A stretch of 64,000 bases of DNA from Copromyces sp. CBS 386.78. Lineage: Eukaryota > Ascomycota > Sordariomycetes > Sordariales > Sordariaceae. A program made the translations under genes and the position numbers. The notes beneath the pieces are model-generated. The model made no database searches, had not been told where the DNA came from, and worked only from the letters and a program-made list of their open reading frames with translations. Location of the stretch: contig MU839103.1 in NCBI GenBank assembly GCA_030685235.1, positions 248,001-312,000 on the forward strand, written 5' to 3'. Positions 1-11,589 of the stretch are shown piece by piece; position 1 is the first letter of the stretch; every line of letters begins with the position of its first letter.

Positions 1-1456
1 AGGCGAAATATGATTTTTTAAGGAAATAAATAAATATAGCGTTCTCGTCGGCTATAATATCTTTAAAAGTAATTATACCTTATAAAAATTTATAGTTCGC
101 AATAATTAAATTAGGATAAAAACGACTAATAATAATATTATAAAAGCCTTTAAAACTAATAGTACAATAAGAATTACGCTAATCGGGTTTAAATTAATTA
201 TTTTACTAAAGGAGGGCTACGCCCCTTAGTAAATTAGGGAAAAAGCGAATTAATTACCGTTCTACTTCGATTATAATTATAAAATAATTTTCTAAAATAA
301 ATATAATATATTCGGTAAATATAGTTGCATCGGTATAAATAATCTCTTTTCTATTATAAATTATATTAAAATTATTAGGGTCGATATAATATAAGTTAAA
401 ATAACTAACCTCGTCTTTCCTAATTTTAACTTCCTTCTAACGAAGAAAATTATTATAATTTATAAGGGGACTTCCATTAAGCAGGTATCCTCTACTATTA
501 CTACTACTGGGAAGAAAACCTCTACCGCCGCTATTACCGGGGAAAAACCCTCCGCCGCTTCTAAGCGAGTAACCTCTTCCGAATAAACCGCCTCTTCTAT
601 TTCCGGGTAGGTTTCCATTAGGAAAAGGTTTATTAAAGCTACTAATAGAAGCTCCTATAGTAATAATATTTTTAAAGGGTTCAGTAACGCTTATAAAAAT
701 AATTATAAATAAATATTCGAATCTAGCGAATCTACCAGTAAAGGTTTTCTCTAAATCCTTCAATTATTAAGATATTTATTCTACGTACTTCTTAAATTCT
801 TTAAGAACTATATTAGAAATATCGAATAACTATAATATAGAGGGCGGACTAAAAGCCGTAGACCTAACAAGTACTAATCTAAGTATAAATCCTAACTTAT
901 AAGATTAAATAATATTATAAACGGCCATTATATAAAGAATATAATTATAAAAATTATAATAGTAGAATAAATTTATATAATAACCGGGTAAGAAGCCAAT
1001 ATTATAGAGGAAACTATAAAATTTATCCGCTAATACAATAATAATAAGTTTAATTACTTCCTTAACCGTCGGTTTCGGAAGTTTATTCAAATTGTAAATA
1101 AGATTAACCGGCTTAAAACCTATAATTAACTTTATAAATAAGGTATAAAGAATCTTCGAACCTATACGCTTATATTAATTTCGGGCAAATTTTAAAGTAA
1201 GGGGAAGTAGAATATAATATAAATTAAAAATTCCTACGCCCGGAATATAATATTCTATAAATATCTACTTAAAAATTAATAGGACGGGAATTAATATTAA
1301 CTTATATTTAAAATTATATAAAGTATCGTCTATAACTAATTTAAAGTAATAATTTAAGAAAAGTAGAATTAAAATTCTCGTAATTAATAATTTATCTAAT
1401 TTATCCTCGATTCTTTTACTTACTTTAAATAACTTCTAAAAATCGATTTTAAAACT
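1..1456 (-). mobile_element. RIP-degraded retroelement-like relic with gag-like frame (left of MULE insertion)
   Basis: Very AT-rich DNA with TA-rich words and few CA dinucleotides, as expected after RIP. On the minus strand a frame starting near 763 reads MKDLEKTF and runs through a Gly/Arg/Ser-rich stretch. Near 425-200 it resembles, from memory, gag-like proteins of ascomycete retroelements (DEVSYFNL, then IYTDATIFTEY, then FFPNLLRGVALL). Stops in this frame are mostly TAA/TAG at former Gln or Trp codons. The element is cut by the MULE at 1465 and may continue after 5034. No LTR or reverse transcriptase motif was found, so the class is tentative. Confidence 0.4.
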
Positions 1457-1464
1457 AACTATAT
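1457..1464. repeat. Target site duplication, left copy (MULE 1)
   Basis: The octamer aactatat lies directly outside the left inverted repeat and is repeated exactly at 5027-5034. Eight to eleven base duplications are normal for Mutator-like elements. Confidence 0.85.
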
Positions 1465-1584
1465 AAGAAAGTCTTTTCGGACAGTCGAAAATGTCTTCCC
1501 ACACAGTCGCCCCACCCTTCCCGCGCGCTAAGGCATACTAATGCACCCCAAATTTTTTTGAGCCAATTAAATCGCTCGCATCTA
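1465..1584 (+). repeat. MULE 1 left terminal inverted repeat
   Basis: Matches the reverse complement of 4908-5026 almost base for base, including the outer gaaagtcttttcgg and the inner gagccaattaaatcgctcgc. The left copy has an extra ggcat-containing insertion near 1532 and lacks a short stretch present on the right. The first two terminal bases differ A/G, consistent with one RIP transition. Confidence 0.85.
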
Positions 1585-1921
1585 GATCGTAATCTATAGC
1601 TCCTGTTCTTAGCGTTAGCAAACCGTACCGCGCCCGCTAAGCCCCCAGATTATAGCTTATTACACGTTTAAACCCCTGCACGTGCCAGATTTTGTATTGT
1701 ACTGCCTAGTAATCTAGATTAGACTTAGCGAGTTTCTGGTACGCATCGTCGCATCGCTTCCTCTACTAAACCTCTCACATTATTACCTCCCATCTACGAA
1801 ATTAATCTACTATATCGCACATTACGAGATATCCCTAAGTAAATAAAGCGCTGGCATCTGTCAACGGTAAGAAATTATTCGTTATTTTTTCTGTGCGTTT
1901 CCCTAACTAATTGTGACGTAA

Positions 1922-4260
1922 ATGGCCGATGCAACGACCTAGCCGACAGGTGTACGCGACTATAACGGTACGGATATAAATATACCCGACAACCCCTCTA
2001 TTCCCCCTAGCGATGCTCTAGCTCCCCCAATCGAGCCTACCTTAGCGCAACCTATGGAGATCGATGACGATGACGATGATAACGATGAGGAGACCCCTAC
2101 CCTTCAATACTACGAGTATAGCGACCACCCTATTTTTAATACCTAGTACAATATTTTCGATAATTTTGTAGCGGCTGTTAAGCGGTAGGTACAAGAGCTT
2201 AGTTATAGTATCGTCAAAGGTCGCTCCAATAACCGCCGTAGTAGTATCTACTCTAGACTCGAGCTTTTTTACGCTGCTAGTCCTCCTCGCTATAAGGTAA
2301 AGAGTTATAGTCGGTCAATTTTAATTGCTAAATAAGGATATTTTTAGTAGGGGTATACTAAAGTATTAAAGTATAACGATAGACGGTAGACTTTTAAACT
2401 ATGTAAAAGTTACGAATTTCATAGCTATTAACCCAATAAAAAACCACTTATCTATTCGGTATTCAAATTTTAATATAAAGTATTTATTGCTATTTATATT
2501 AATTAACCCGGTATACCCAACTGCGAAATTACAATCGAATTAGAAAAGAGATTCTTAGAGTTTAAAGGGCAATTTACAATACGGTAATTTATTAACCTTC
2601 GTTACAAGTTTAAGAAGGAGGTATAAGTTAGGTATAACCTTTTTTAATTTACTATAAAACTGCTTATAAAAAGGAGGGTTTACTTTATAATTAATTGGTA
2701 AAATACTGCTAAAACGAAGTTAATTGCCCTCTTTTAGAATAATTTTTAGAGAGAGTAAATATAGAAGGAAAATCTTTAGGTTTAAATATACGATAATACG
2801 TATAAAACGAATAATAAAGGCTTAGCCTTCTTCTAAATTATTGGTATAATAGGGGTTAGCTATACTTTGAGCTATAATTTTAGGTTAGTTGATAACGAAC
2901 GATAAAAGGGTTTTAATTAGTTTATAGATTAGGTTAATGTTCGTTGTAAAGTTATCGCTGCTAGAAAATTATAAATTACGATTACGGATTACGATATAGT
3001 AATAAAATTAGTTGTTAAGCGGGTTTATTCCTAAGTAGAGTTATAACTTTAAATTTTTTACGTTAATAAGAATATAATATTAAATATTAAGTGTAAATAG
3101 GATAGGAAAGTCGCCGCTTAGGTTACTAATATTTATACCGCTATAATATAAGTATAGATATAGCAGGAAATTTCGGAATTAATATAGTAAGTACTATAGT
3201 TAGCCTAGTTAGCCTAATTAATACGGCTACTTAGCGATACGACGAATTTAGAAGATTTTAACGATAAAAATTGAAAGGTAGTTAGTAGTTTTAACCGCCT
3301 AGCAGACGGTATAGATTATTTAGAACCGTTATTAAATACTATAGAGTATTCTCGGTCTGGCCTTTATACCCTTTAGAAGTATATATATTATATGTATATA
3401 ATTAATAATTTTAATACTGTATAGGAGAGGCTTTGCAATTATTTTTTGTAGTAAGAGGTAATTATTATGTATTTAAGAAATACGTATATAATTGTAAAAG
3501 AGGAGTGGGTTACCTATTACGTTAACGAGAGATTAAATTTCGGTTATTGTACTATATCGCTAATTGAATTAGTAAACTGTACGTTAAAGAGCTAGATTAT
3601 TAGCGGTAAGTGCTATAGTTAACTATGGTTGACTATAGTTGACTATATTCCTCCCTATACGATTTATAATATATTGACTATATTTATTTATATTTATATA
3701 GGTAATAGTATTGTTGCCGCCGCCTTTATATAGAGTTTTACGCTATCCGAGGGTATAAAATATAATATTGAAAATGAAACCGAAAAGTAGATATTACGTG
3801 CTAAATGTAATCATTTCGCCTACTTATAGGTAAAGGAGGCCTATAAAAAGATCTATTAAAAGGCTTTCGATAAGATTGTATATTAACGTTATATTATATT
3901 CGGTATTCTCTTAACGGAGGCTAAGCTAGATTTTGATGAATTAGAATTATATACTAGTAAATTTATAATATAATATAGTTTACTTTATTCGTATACTATA
4001 TTCGAATCTTTTTTTAACCGAAATTAATTATTTATATTTAATAAATTCGATTATTACCTTTTTTAATAATTTATTAGATTGCTAAATAACGAGGATTAAT
4101 ATTTAAAATATTAGGAGTTTAATAAGGTTACGAAGTTTAAAGGTCGCCCCCGCTATAATGCCCCCTTCGTTTTAGAATTTCGTACTTTCTAGTTAATTAT
4201 ACCGGTTAATACTTAAATTCCTCCTCCTTTAATTACGCTAGTTTAATTATTATGACTTCG
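1922..4260 (+). pseudogene. MULE transposase relic (RIP-inactivated)
   Basis: ATG at 1922 opens a frame (MADATT) with an acidic run at 2056-2100. Reading TAA/TAG as former Gln/Trp codons, the same frame continues to about 4260 with no indel needed. Recognisable MULE DDE features: DNTYKTN at 2792-2812 (first catalytic Asp), the block around ITDYDI near 2984 (second Asp), IFYVNKNI near 3055, and YVNERLNFGYCTISLIE near 3510, matching the region after the catalytic core in fungal MULE transposases. The end contains KGRPRYNAP near 4140, a basic tail typical of the family. It cannot produce functional protein. Confidence 0.8.
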
Positions 4261-4907
4261 AAGAAGGCTTTGTCTATAGCTTAGCCGGGGCTAATAGTTT
4301 AGGGTAAGCTAAAACCCTACGATTTTAATACGAGTCGCCCCTTCTATTTAACGTAATATATTTAGTTAGGAGGGCGTTAATTTAAATAAAGAAGATAGAG
4401 CCGACCGCCTAGCCGTTATATAGGCTAAACGAGGCCGCCTTCGTAATAGTATATAAAGAGGTAGAAGAGGAGGAGAAGAGAGAGGAGGCAGATTTATACG
4501 GGGTAGGGGAGGTACGGGTACGCTAACTAGCACCCTAGCTGGTACTTAACGGCGCAATATACGGATCGTTAGTATATAAGGTTAGTGAAGGAGGGAGATT
4601 CTAGAGTATTCGCTAGTATTCAAAATATTCGATTATAGGATAAAATTAAATAGATTATTATTGTATAGATTAATATAGATTGAGTACGATTAATTGATCG
4701 CTTAATTAAGCGATGTACGACTGTGTAATATGCGACCGTACTGCTAAGTGCGCTATAAAGTACGCTGTAAAATAGCTAATCTAGGTGCAGATCTGAGCGT
4801 ACATTTAGGCTAGGCACGTAATATTTCGTAAAAGAATATAATACCCAGATTTCTGGTGTGAAATCTATGAAAGAATACCGTTGCTAAGTTAAGTGTGGAG
4901 ATTTAAA

Positions 4908-5026
4908 TAGATGCGAGCGATTTAATTGGCTCAAAAATTTTGGGGTGTATTAGCGCGCGGGAAGGGTATAAGTGGGTGGGGCGACTGTGTGGGAAGACAT
5001 TTTCGACTGTCCGAAAAGACTTTCTC
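4908..5026 (-). repeat. MULE 1 right terminal inverted repeat
   Basis: Reverse complement of 1465-1584 with few differences. It ends at gactttctc, followed immediately by the duplicated target aactatat at 5027-5034. Confidence 0.85.
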
Positions 5027-5034
5027 AACTATAT
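5027..5034. repeat. Target site duplication, right copy (MULE 1)
   Basis: Exact second copy of aactatat found at 1457-1464. Confidence 0.85.
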
Positions 5035-8000
5035 CTTTTTATAAAAAAATAACCTTACTATTCACAAATACCATATTTCCATATACTTAAAAAAACTTTA
5101 GAACGCAAGGCTTATATATTATTATCTATAATTCTATTTACTTCGTAAACGTTAACGAAACATTTATTAATATATTTAATTAAATTAAAGAAGTTCTTAT
5201 CTTATATAACTACTTAATCTATTAAAACGGCTATATTACATTCTTATTAATCTTCGATAAAAACTACTTTATTAAATAAGTATTACACTATTTTACTATC
5301 GATACCAAACTTTTTAAAAATATTAAATCGCTTAATACTAGAAGTAATCTTATATTTAAACTCGGGTAAAGCCTTCGTATTTTCCATTTCGTGATAGCAC
5401 AAAAAGTCATAACCCAAAATTTCAAAATCGTAATTATAATATATTAAAATATAATCTTAAATAGGGCAATACTTATAATATAAAGCGTTATCGCCCGTAT
5501 TGAAATTAACCTCAAAAATAATTTCGAAAGTATTACCGCCAAATATATTCTTAATAAAATTCGTAAAATTACGCAAATTAGAAAATAAAAGTATTTCCTT
5601 CTTAAGAACTTTCTTATATTTAATAACGGATTTAAAAGGGATAATTACTAATTTAATTAGAAAGCCGGGTTATAATAATCCGAATAAAGGCCCATATAAT
5701 ATTAGCAATCCAAAATTAAAAGGCAAAATATATATTATTTTAATTAATAAGTTAGTTAGTAAAAACTAAAGTACCGAAAATTTAAACGGCAATAAAGGAG
5801 GCGGGGGTAGAAGAATACTAATTTTAATTGTAATTAAAGGAATTTATATAGTAAATTAAATAAGCGTAATAAATTAGGTAAAAAGGAATTGACCGCTTAA
5901 TTATTTTATTTAACCGATAATATCGCCGTCGTAATTTATTAAATTATTAAAATTATCTTTACCGTAACATTAAACGTTAAGTAGGTCGGTTATAATATTT
6001 AATTAAAATTAAAATACAAATTAATTTTAATTTATAAAATATCTAATTATAATCGTAATAATAGGAAATACTAAAAATATTAAAAGTAATAAGTAGGAAT
6101 ATAAATAAGAGAAGAGAAAATATACGCCTAAAAATTTAAAAATTAGTAAATGGGGTTACCCTTCGTATTAAAGCCCGTAAGTATTCGGATTGGGGTAATA
6201 CAATATTAAATACTCTAATCGATACGAGCCGATACGAATAAAATAGAGTAATATAATAAAGGGGAAGCGTGTAGGGGGGGGGAAAAGTATAAAGGAAGGA
6301 AAAAAAGGATTTAAAAACGTAATAGTAATAGATTATTTATTATTTGCGATTATAAAGTCGATATTTTACAATATAGGGTCTTGCGATTAAAGGTTTAAGA
6401 ACCTATTTAATTGAAATTAATTAGTTCACCTAATTAAAAGTTCTGATCGTAGGGTCTAATTTAGTTTATTAATTATTAATAATTATAGCTACTATTTAAT
6501 ACAGGTAATTTAAATTTATTTAATAAATATAATAATAGTATTTAAAAGCGTTATAAAAAATAATGCCGAAGGAAGAATTAAGAGCCGAAGGCTTGCCCTA
6601 CGGGCGAGCCTCTTATATAAGTTTCCTTATTTTATTAAGGATCTACTAAGGTGGATCCCTAACTATATTGCGCAAGCGCGTACTATTTAATTGGAATAGT
6701 ACGACTTAAGCGACCGCTTTCGGGCAGGTGACTATGTGAATGGCCCAGTCACGTGATTGGGCACTCCTATAGCCCTATGTAATCTATATACCTAATTTAC
6801 ATATATCCGGTATTAGAAATATTACGTTTATTACCTTCCTATGGTTACGTTTTATAGTAGATACTAATTTTCTTGGCTATATGTAAAGGGGTAACGATTA
6901 TAAGGATTTACTATTTTAAATTAGTTAAATTCGCCTAAATTAATTGCTGAATATTCTTCTTTTAAATATTTAATTTAATATTCCTTTTATTGTAGTTTTA
7001 TTAAGACGTTATTATTTAACGATATAATAATTATTTAGTTTATATCTTCTTCTTCCTAATTATTATTATTATAACCTTTTAAGCCCCTAATTAGGTTAGA
7101 CCGAATATTATTTAAATGTATAGTCTTCTTATATTATTTGAACTAGTAGGAATTATTCTTATAGTTAATATATTTACCCTCCTTCTTCTATTTATTTTTC
7201 TACTTCTAAAACGGCGAAGCTATTGTAGCGGTAATAGAGGTATTTATAGGATTATTAGCGTTATTATTAATTTATTATTATTATTTCGATAAAGAGGTTA
7301 AAAAAGAATTGTTATTAAAGCGTTTTAAATACGTAAGTAGCTCTAAATACTATTTTAGTACGTTTGTATAGTCGGCGAAGCGACGTTTTTATTCGTTATT
7401 GAAGGTAGCGGTGAATTAATTAATTTTAACGGAATCCTGCTACGAATTTACGTGAGTATAGTATAGTACTTTTTTGAAGCGGGCGAAAAAAAAAAGCGCT
7501 ATTAAATTACCCCTTTAACGAAAGTAGTAAAATTCTTATCCGGCTCTTTTAATAATATTAAAATTATTATATATAAAGCGGAGCTTTTTAATAAATTCGT
7601 CGGGTATATAATTTTTAACGCTAGTGAAGACGATTAGTAGTTTTTTTAACGGTGGGCGATAAGTAGGCGAATAAATAATAAAATTACGCTTCTATATCGC
7701 CGATAGCGAGGCTATTTACGTAGAGTTTCGCTTGAGCGTTTAAAATTTAAATTTCGAAATTTATTTTTTCTTCGGAAAATTTTTCGAAATAGGAGAGGAC
7801 TAATTTTGGTTAAGTAAACGAGGTTTTAAAAGCGGCGAATTCGTTTAATATATTCGAGAACGCAGTATTAAATTGTTCGAGCCGTTCTTAGGGGTTTTAA
7901 GATTAGAGGATTGTAGTATTCGGTGCTATTATTAAGGAGGACGGAAGTCTAGGTAGCGAAAGGGATTGGTCGTAGAGGAACGGGAGTCGAGGTGGATAAG

Positions 8001-8450
8001 GGATTTCGTTACTAGGGATGGGAATAACGAAAAGGAGACTTTTTAGGCGTATAAGCAATAGTATAGGGTAGTTTAAAGAGGGTTAAATATAATATAATGG
8101 GTTTATAAGAGTAAGGTATAGCGAGTAGTCGTGTAAGGTTGAAATGCTATATTTAATAAAGAGAGTAAGAGAGAAGATTGCGTAGAAGGCGTAGTTTGGA
8201 AAGGGTTTTGTATACCGTGGCGCTAAGGCTGGGGCATTCGAATTAGAACCCTCGTAGGCCTATGATCTGGCTTGCAGCCAGATTACAGACTCTAGGGCGC
8301 TAGCCCTATGATACTTAGTCTCGTTATTAATTTTTAAAAGAGATATTGTATCGTTTAATTAATTATTAATTATTAATTAATATTAATCGTCGTATTAATA
8401 GGTAATTAATAGGTAATGGGCGTATTAGATTATTAATTATCAAATTTACT
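5035..8450. mobile_element. RIP-degraded repeat DNA, class undetermined
   Basis: AT-rich sequence without an intact gene. From about 5520 down to 5040 the minus strand has a long frame broken only by TAA; it resumes left of the MULE once the insertion is removed, so this is probably the other half of the element the MULE entered. From 5770 on, short frames have no recognisable motif. The 6570-6800 part is less mutated, carries a TATATAAG box at 6614 and several palindromes, and could be an LTR or promoter remnant. GC content returns to normal between 8450 and 8500. Confidence 0.55.
6590..6762. repeat. Cluster of palindromes in RIP-light segment
   Basis: Three hairpin-forming inverted repeats in 170 bp. 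One at 6590-6610 has 9 bp arms and a 3 nt loop (one G:T pair). A perfect one at 6680-6702 has 8 bp arms (gtactatt/aatagtac) and a 7 nt loop. A near-perfect 20 bp palindrome at 6743-6762 is centred on CACGTG. Surrounding DNA is RIP-mutated but these are largely preserved. Confidence 0.6.
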
Positions 8451-9431
8451 AGTATGAATTAGTTGATTAAAACTGTTTAGAAACTGGCTCTCTAATAGAT
8501 CCGCTCTAGAAGGTCTGGGGAGTGCTCGGATATCCTAGAAATGCCAAGACCTTTAGTTAGGTGACTGGGACCCTCTACATCTGGGTGTGATTTGCACCCT
8601 GTAATCTGACAAGATCCACTTTTCTTTTTGTGAAATTTCCACTTACATACAGGCGGTGATCGACAGCAGGGTTAGGGGCTGAAAAGACAAAGTGGGTGTC
8701 TCAATTGCATCTTCTTGGCAGCGTCACCATTTTCCGACTTTCTCTGATTCGTTTTCAGCCCGATTTCCCATACCATCCAGACTATTGGTATCATGCTATG
8801 GTACACGACTGAGTCAGGTCTTGGACGATTTCAAGCCATTCCGGTCATGACCCCAAGTTATTTTGAATCATTTGTTCTCGTGGGTTTCAGAACCCCCCCA
8901 CTCCGTTGGCGATAGTGGAAGCATGTCCCCAGTCCTGAAGGGTTGCTTATTCAAGCTGTTCGTGGGGCATCAAGTTCGACCATATGAGTGTGTGAAGATG
9001 GAGGGCTGAGACTGTGTACCTGACGACAAAAAACTTCCAGGCGGAAAGGGATGGATGGAAATATAGGTTTGGCAAAGCTGATTGATGGTTACTAGTTGGT
9101 TTCCTGGACAACCAACTGGGCAGAAAGGCCCGTGTTTGCCTCTATGAGAGACTATGGGCCACGATCGACTGCTCCATGAGCCGCTCCCCACCGAAGAACT
9201 GGAGCGGAGGAGACAATGCCAGCCAGCGCTTCTCGATTCGATCCATCTGAGACCTTGGTTGGTCTCGCCTAGCAAGATATCGAAGAGACAATGACAAGCT
9301 ATACCATTAGCTTTACCTGTTAGCGTCAGGCCTGACTAAACATATCTGCACATAGCGTTCACCCACCGCGTCTTCATCCGTTGATTTGATGAACAAAAGG
9401 TCATCAGAGGAAACGGTCAATCAGGTCTAGA
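8451..9431. other. Intergenic, GC-normal, no gene seen
   Basis: Unique-looking sequence between the RIP block and the transporter gene. Open frames here lack splice-compatible extensions or recognisable motifs. The last 100 bp before 9432 presumably hold the transporter leader. Confidence 0.5.
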
Positions 9432-11589
9432 ATGACTGAACTGCGGCCTGAAGCCGACGCGGTTGAGGCCATCGACGAGCATACTTCCCTCCTCCACCCA
9501 CCGCCAACACCACCATTGCGATCATCATCATCCTCCTCCTTCTTATCCATCACCACAGTCGAAGCCATCTCCCGCATCGTCAAACCCCAAACCAACTTCC
9601 ACCCCCATCAAGACGAAGAAAGCCAGGCCACCACCCTCACAGGCGACGACTCCCTCTACCATGGCGACTCATCCCCCTCATCCGCCTCAACACTCAGCAA
9701 CCACCCCATCCTCAACCACCATGACCACCACCCTCACCACCTCTCAGGCAGGCAATGGCGAAAGAACCTGGTCCTCCTCCTGGCCGTCTTCCTCGTCAAC
9801 TCCGACAGCGCCATCCTCCTAGCCATGTTCCGCCAGATTGCCAGCGACTTTGACAAGCTGAACTCGGCGAGCTGGATCATCACCTCGTACATCATCGGCG
9901 TCATCGTCACTCAGCCGCTGTTTGGGAAGTTGAGCGACATTTACGGAAGAAAACCGATGCTCATCATTGCTTACGTGTTTTACATCCTCGGTGGTGTTTT
10001 GGCCGGTGCCGGGTTTGCCTTTTGGGCAGTTTTGCTGGGGAGGGGACTTTGTGGGGTGGGGAATGCGGGCATTACCGTGTTGATTTCTACTTTGATTGTT
10101 GGTAAGTCTTTTTGTCTTCTTCTGTGATTCGAAATGAGGGCACAAGCTAACAGGTTTAAAAAACAAACAAAAAGACCTCGTCCCAATCCGCGAAGTCGCC
10201 GTCTGGCGCGGCTACGTCTACGCAATCAACCAGGTCGGCCGCGCCATTGGCCCTTCCCTCGGCGGGATCATCTCCGACACCTTCAACTGGCGCTGGTCTC
10301 TCATTTACCAAGTGCCCCTCAACACTTTTGGCCTCGTCTTCATCTGGTGGAACATGTCCTTTCCCTCCCCGTCGTCGTCGTCGTGCCCCTTATCGCCCTC
10401 GGCCTCCTCAACCCCCCTGTCAAGCGCAAAATCCAAGCTCTCAAGAATCGACTTCCCCGGCTCCCTAACCCTCGGCCTCTCCAACGTCTCTTTGCTCCTC
10501 CTTTTGGACAGGATCCAACACCCCCCTTCCTCCACATCTTCTTCCTCCGCCTTGGACATGACCACATTCCTCCAAGACCCCTACACGATAACCGCCCTCT
10601 CCCTCTGGCTCCTCTCCCTCACCTTCTTCCTGCTAATCGAATCCCTCTACGCCCGCGAACCCATCCTCCCGCTACGCCTCCTGTTCTTAACGCGGAACGT
10701 TTTATCGTCGTACGCCATCCAGTTTTTGCAAACAGCGGCGCAGATGGCGCTTTTCACTTCGGTGCCGCTTTATTTCCGGTTAGTAAACGGGGACTCGTCA
10801 GTCAAAGTTGCTATGCGACTGTTGTTCATCACCGCAGGGACGGTGTTGGGCGGCTTGGTGAGCGGGTTTGTTATCAAGCGGACGGGGTTGTACAAGTTGG
10901 TTATCATCGTGGCGGTGGTGCTGTCGGATCTCAGTTTTACTGCCATTTGGCTGAGGTGGAGGGGAGGACTTGGCGGTCAGGGGCAAACAAGCTGGTGGGA
11001 GACGGGGTACGGGTTCCCGGTTGGCGTTGGCTTTGGGGTGTCACTGTCGGCGGCGTTTATTGGGTTGACGGCTGCTTTGGAAAGCAAACCTGGTCAGGGG
11101 GGCAGTCAGGTGGCTGTTGCTACTTCGGGGTTTTATCTCAGTTTGAACTTGGGCAGTTTGTTCGGAGTCAGCGGGGCGAGCCTGATCATCAGTTCGGTTG
11201 TCGAGAAGACACTGAGAAAAGAGTTGGATGGGATGCCGGACGAAACGAAGATCATCAAAGAGGTGATGTCGAATATTGACAAGATTGGGGAGTTACCTGG
11301 TTGGTTGCAAGAGGTGGTTAAGGGTGCGTATACGAGGAGCTTTGTGTATGTGTGGTCGTATGCGCTGGTTGCTGGGTGTTTGGCTCTTGGGGCTAGTTTT
11401 ATTATGAAGGAGGGACAGTTGAAGGATGGCGGTCAGTTGAGTCATCCGCCTATCAAGAAAAAGAGGAGAGAAAGTCGTCCTGGTACGGGAAGGCAGGAGG
11501 AGCGGGGTCAGAGGATTGGATACGGCACTTTTGGAAGCGGAGGGAATAGGAACACCGAGGAAGATTCACCTGTTGCTCAGTCGGAGTGA
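9432..11589 (+). CDS. MFS transporter, 14-TM drug:H+ antiporter type
   Basis: Two exons (9432-10101, 10175-11589) with a 73 nt intron (GTAAGT...AAAAG) give 694 residues. A hydrophilic Ser/His-rich N-terminus of ~105 residues precedes the first membrane helix. Motif A is GKLSDIYGRKP at about 165-175, followed by LLGRGLCGVGNAG and, across the splice, WRGYVYAINQVGRAIGPSLGG (antiporter motif C region) and NWRWSLIYQVPLN. About 14 hydrophobic segments are visible and the tail is basic. The layout matches vacuolar basic amino-acid or multidrug exporters of the DHA2 type; the substrate cannot be read from sequence. It converges with the methyltransferase gene and may export a product of the neighbouring enzymes. 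The N-terminal ATG is the first in frame. Confidence 0.9.

Larger units (their letters stand above)
1465..5026 (+). mobile_element. MULE 1: Mutator-like DNA transposon, full-length RIP relic
   Basis: A 3562 bp element bounded by ~120 bp near-identical terminal inverted repeats (1465-1584 and 4908-5026) and an exact 8 bp target duplication. The interior carries one long plus-strand transposase frame from 1922 interrupted mainly by TAA/TAG. Inverted repeats are GC-normal and nearly unmutated, whereas the centre is extremely AT-rich. Long inverted repeats, duplication length and transposase motifs together identify a Mutator-like element. It sits inside an older degraded element. Confidence 0.85.

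Noticed and set aside
8212..8330. tRNA-Cys-like sequence on the minus strand (GCA anticodon-like loop, box B-like GGTTCTAATTC)
   Set aside because: The anticodon arm looks good but D and T arms and the acceptor do not pair properly. Probably a coincidence of palindromes or a tRNA-derived fragment.
10366..10440. Possible frameshift in the transporter, because another frame reads a hydrophobic VVVVVPLIALGLL
   Set aside because: The annotated frame gives a hydrophilic loop leading into SKLSRIDFPGSL, as expected between helices 6 and 7; no correction is needed.
10134..11279. 381-codon plus-strand frame in the transporter gene
   Set aside because: Out-of-frame shadow; the spliced transporter frame has all MFS motifs.
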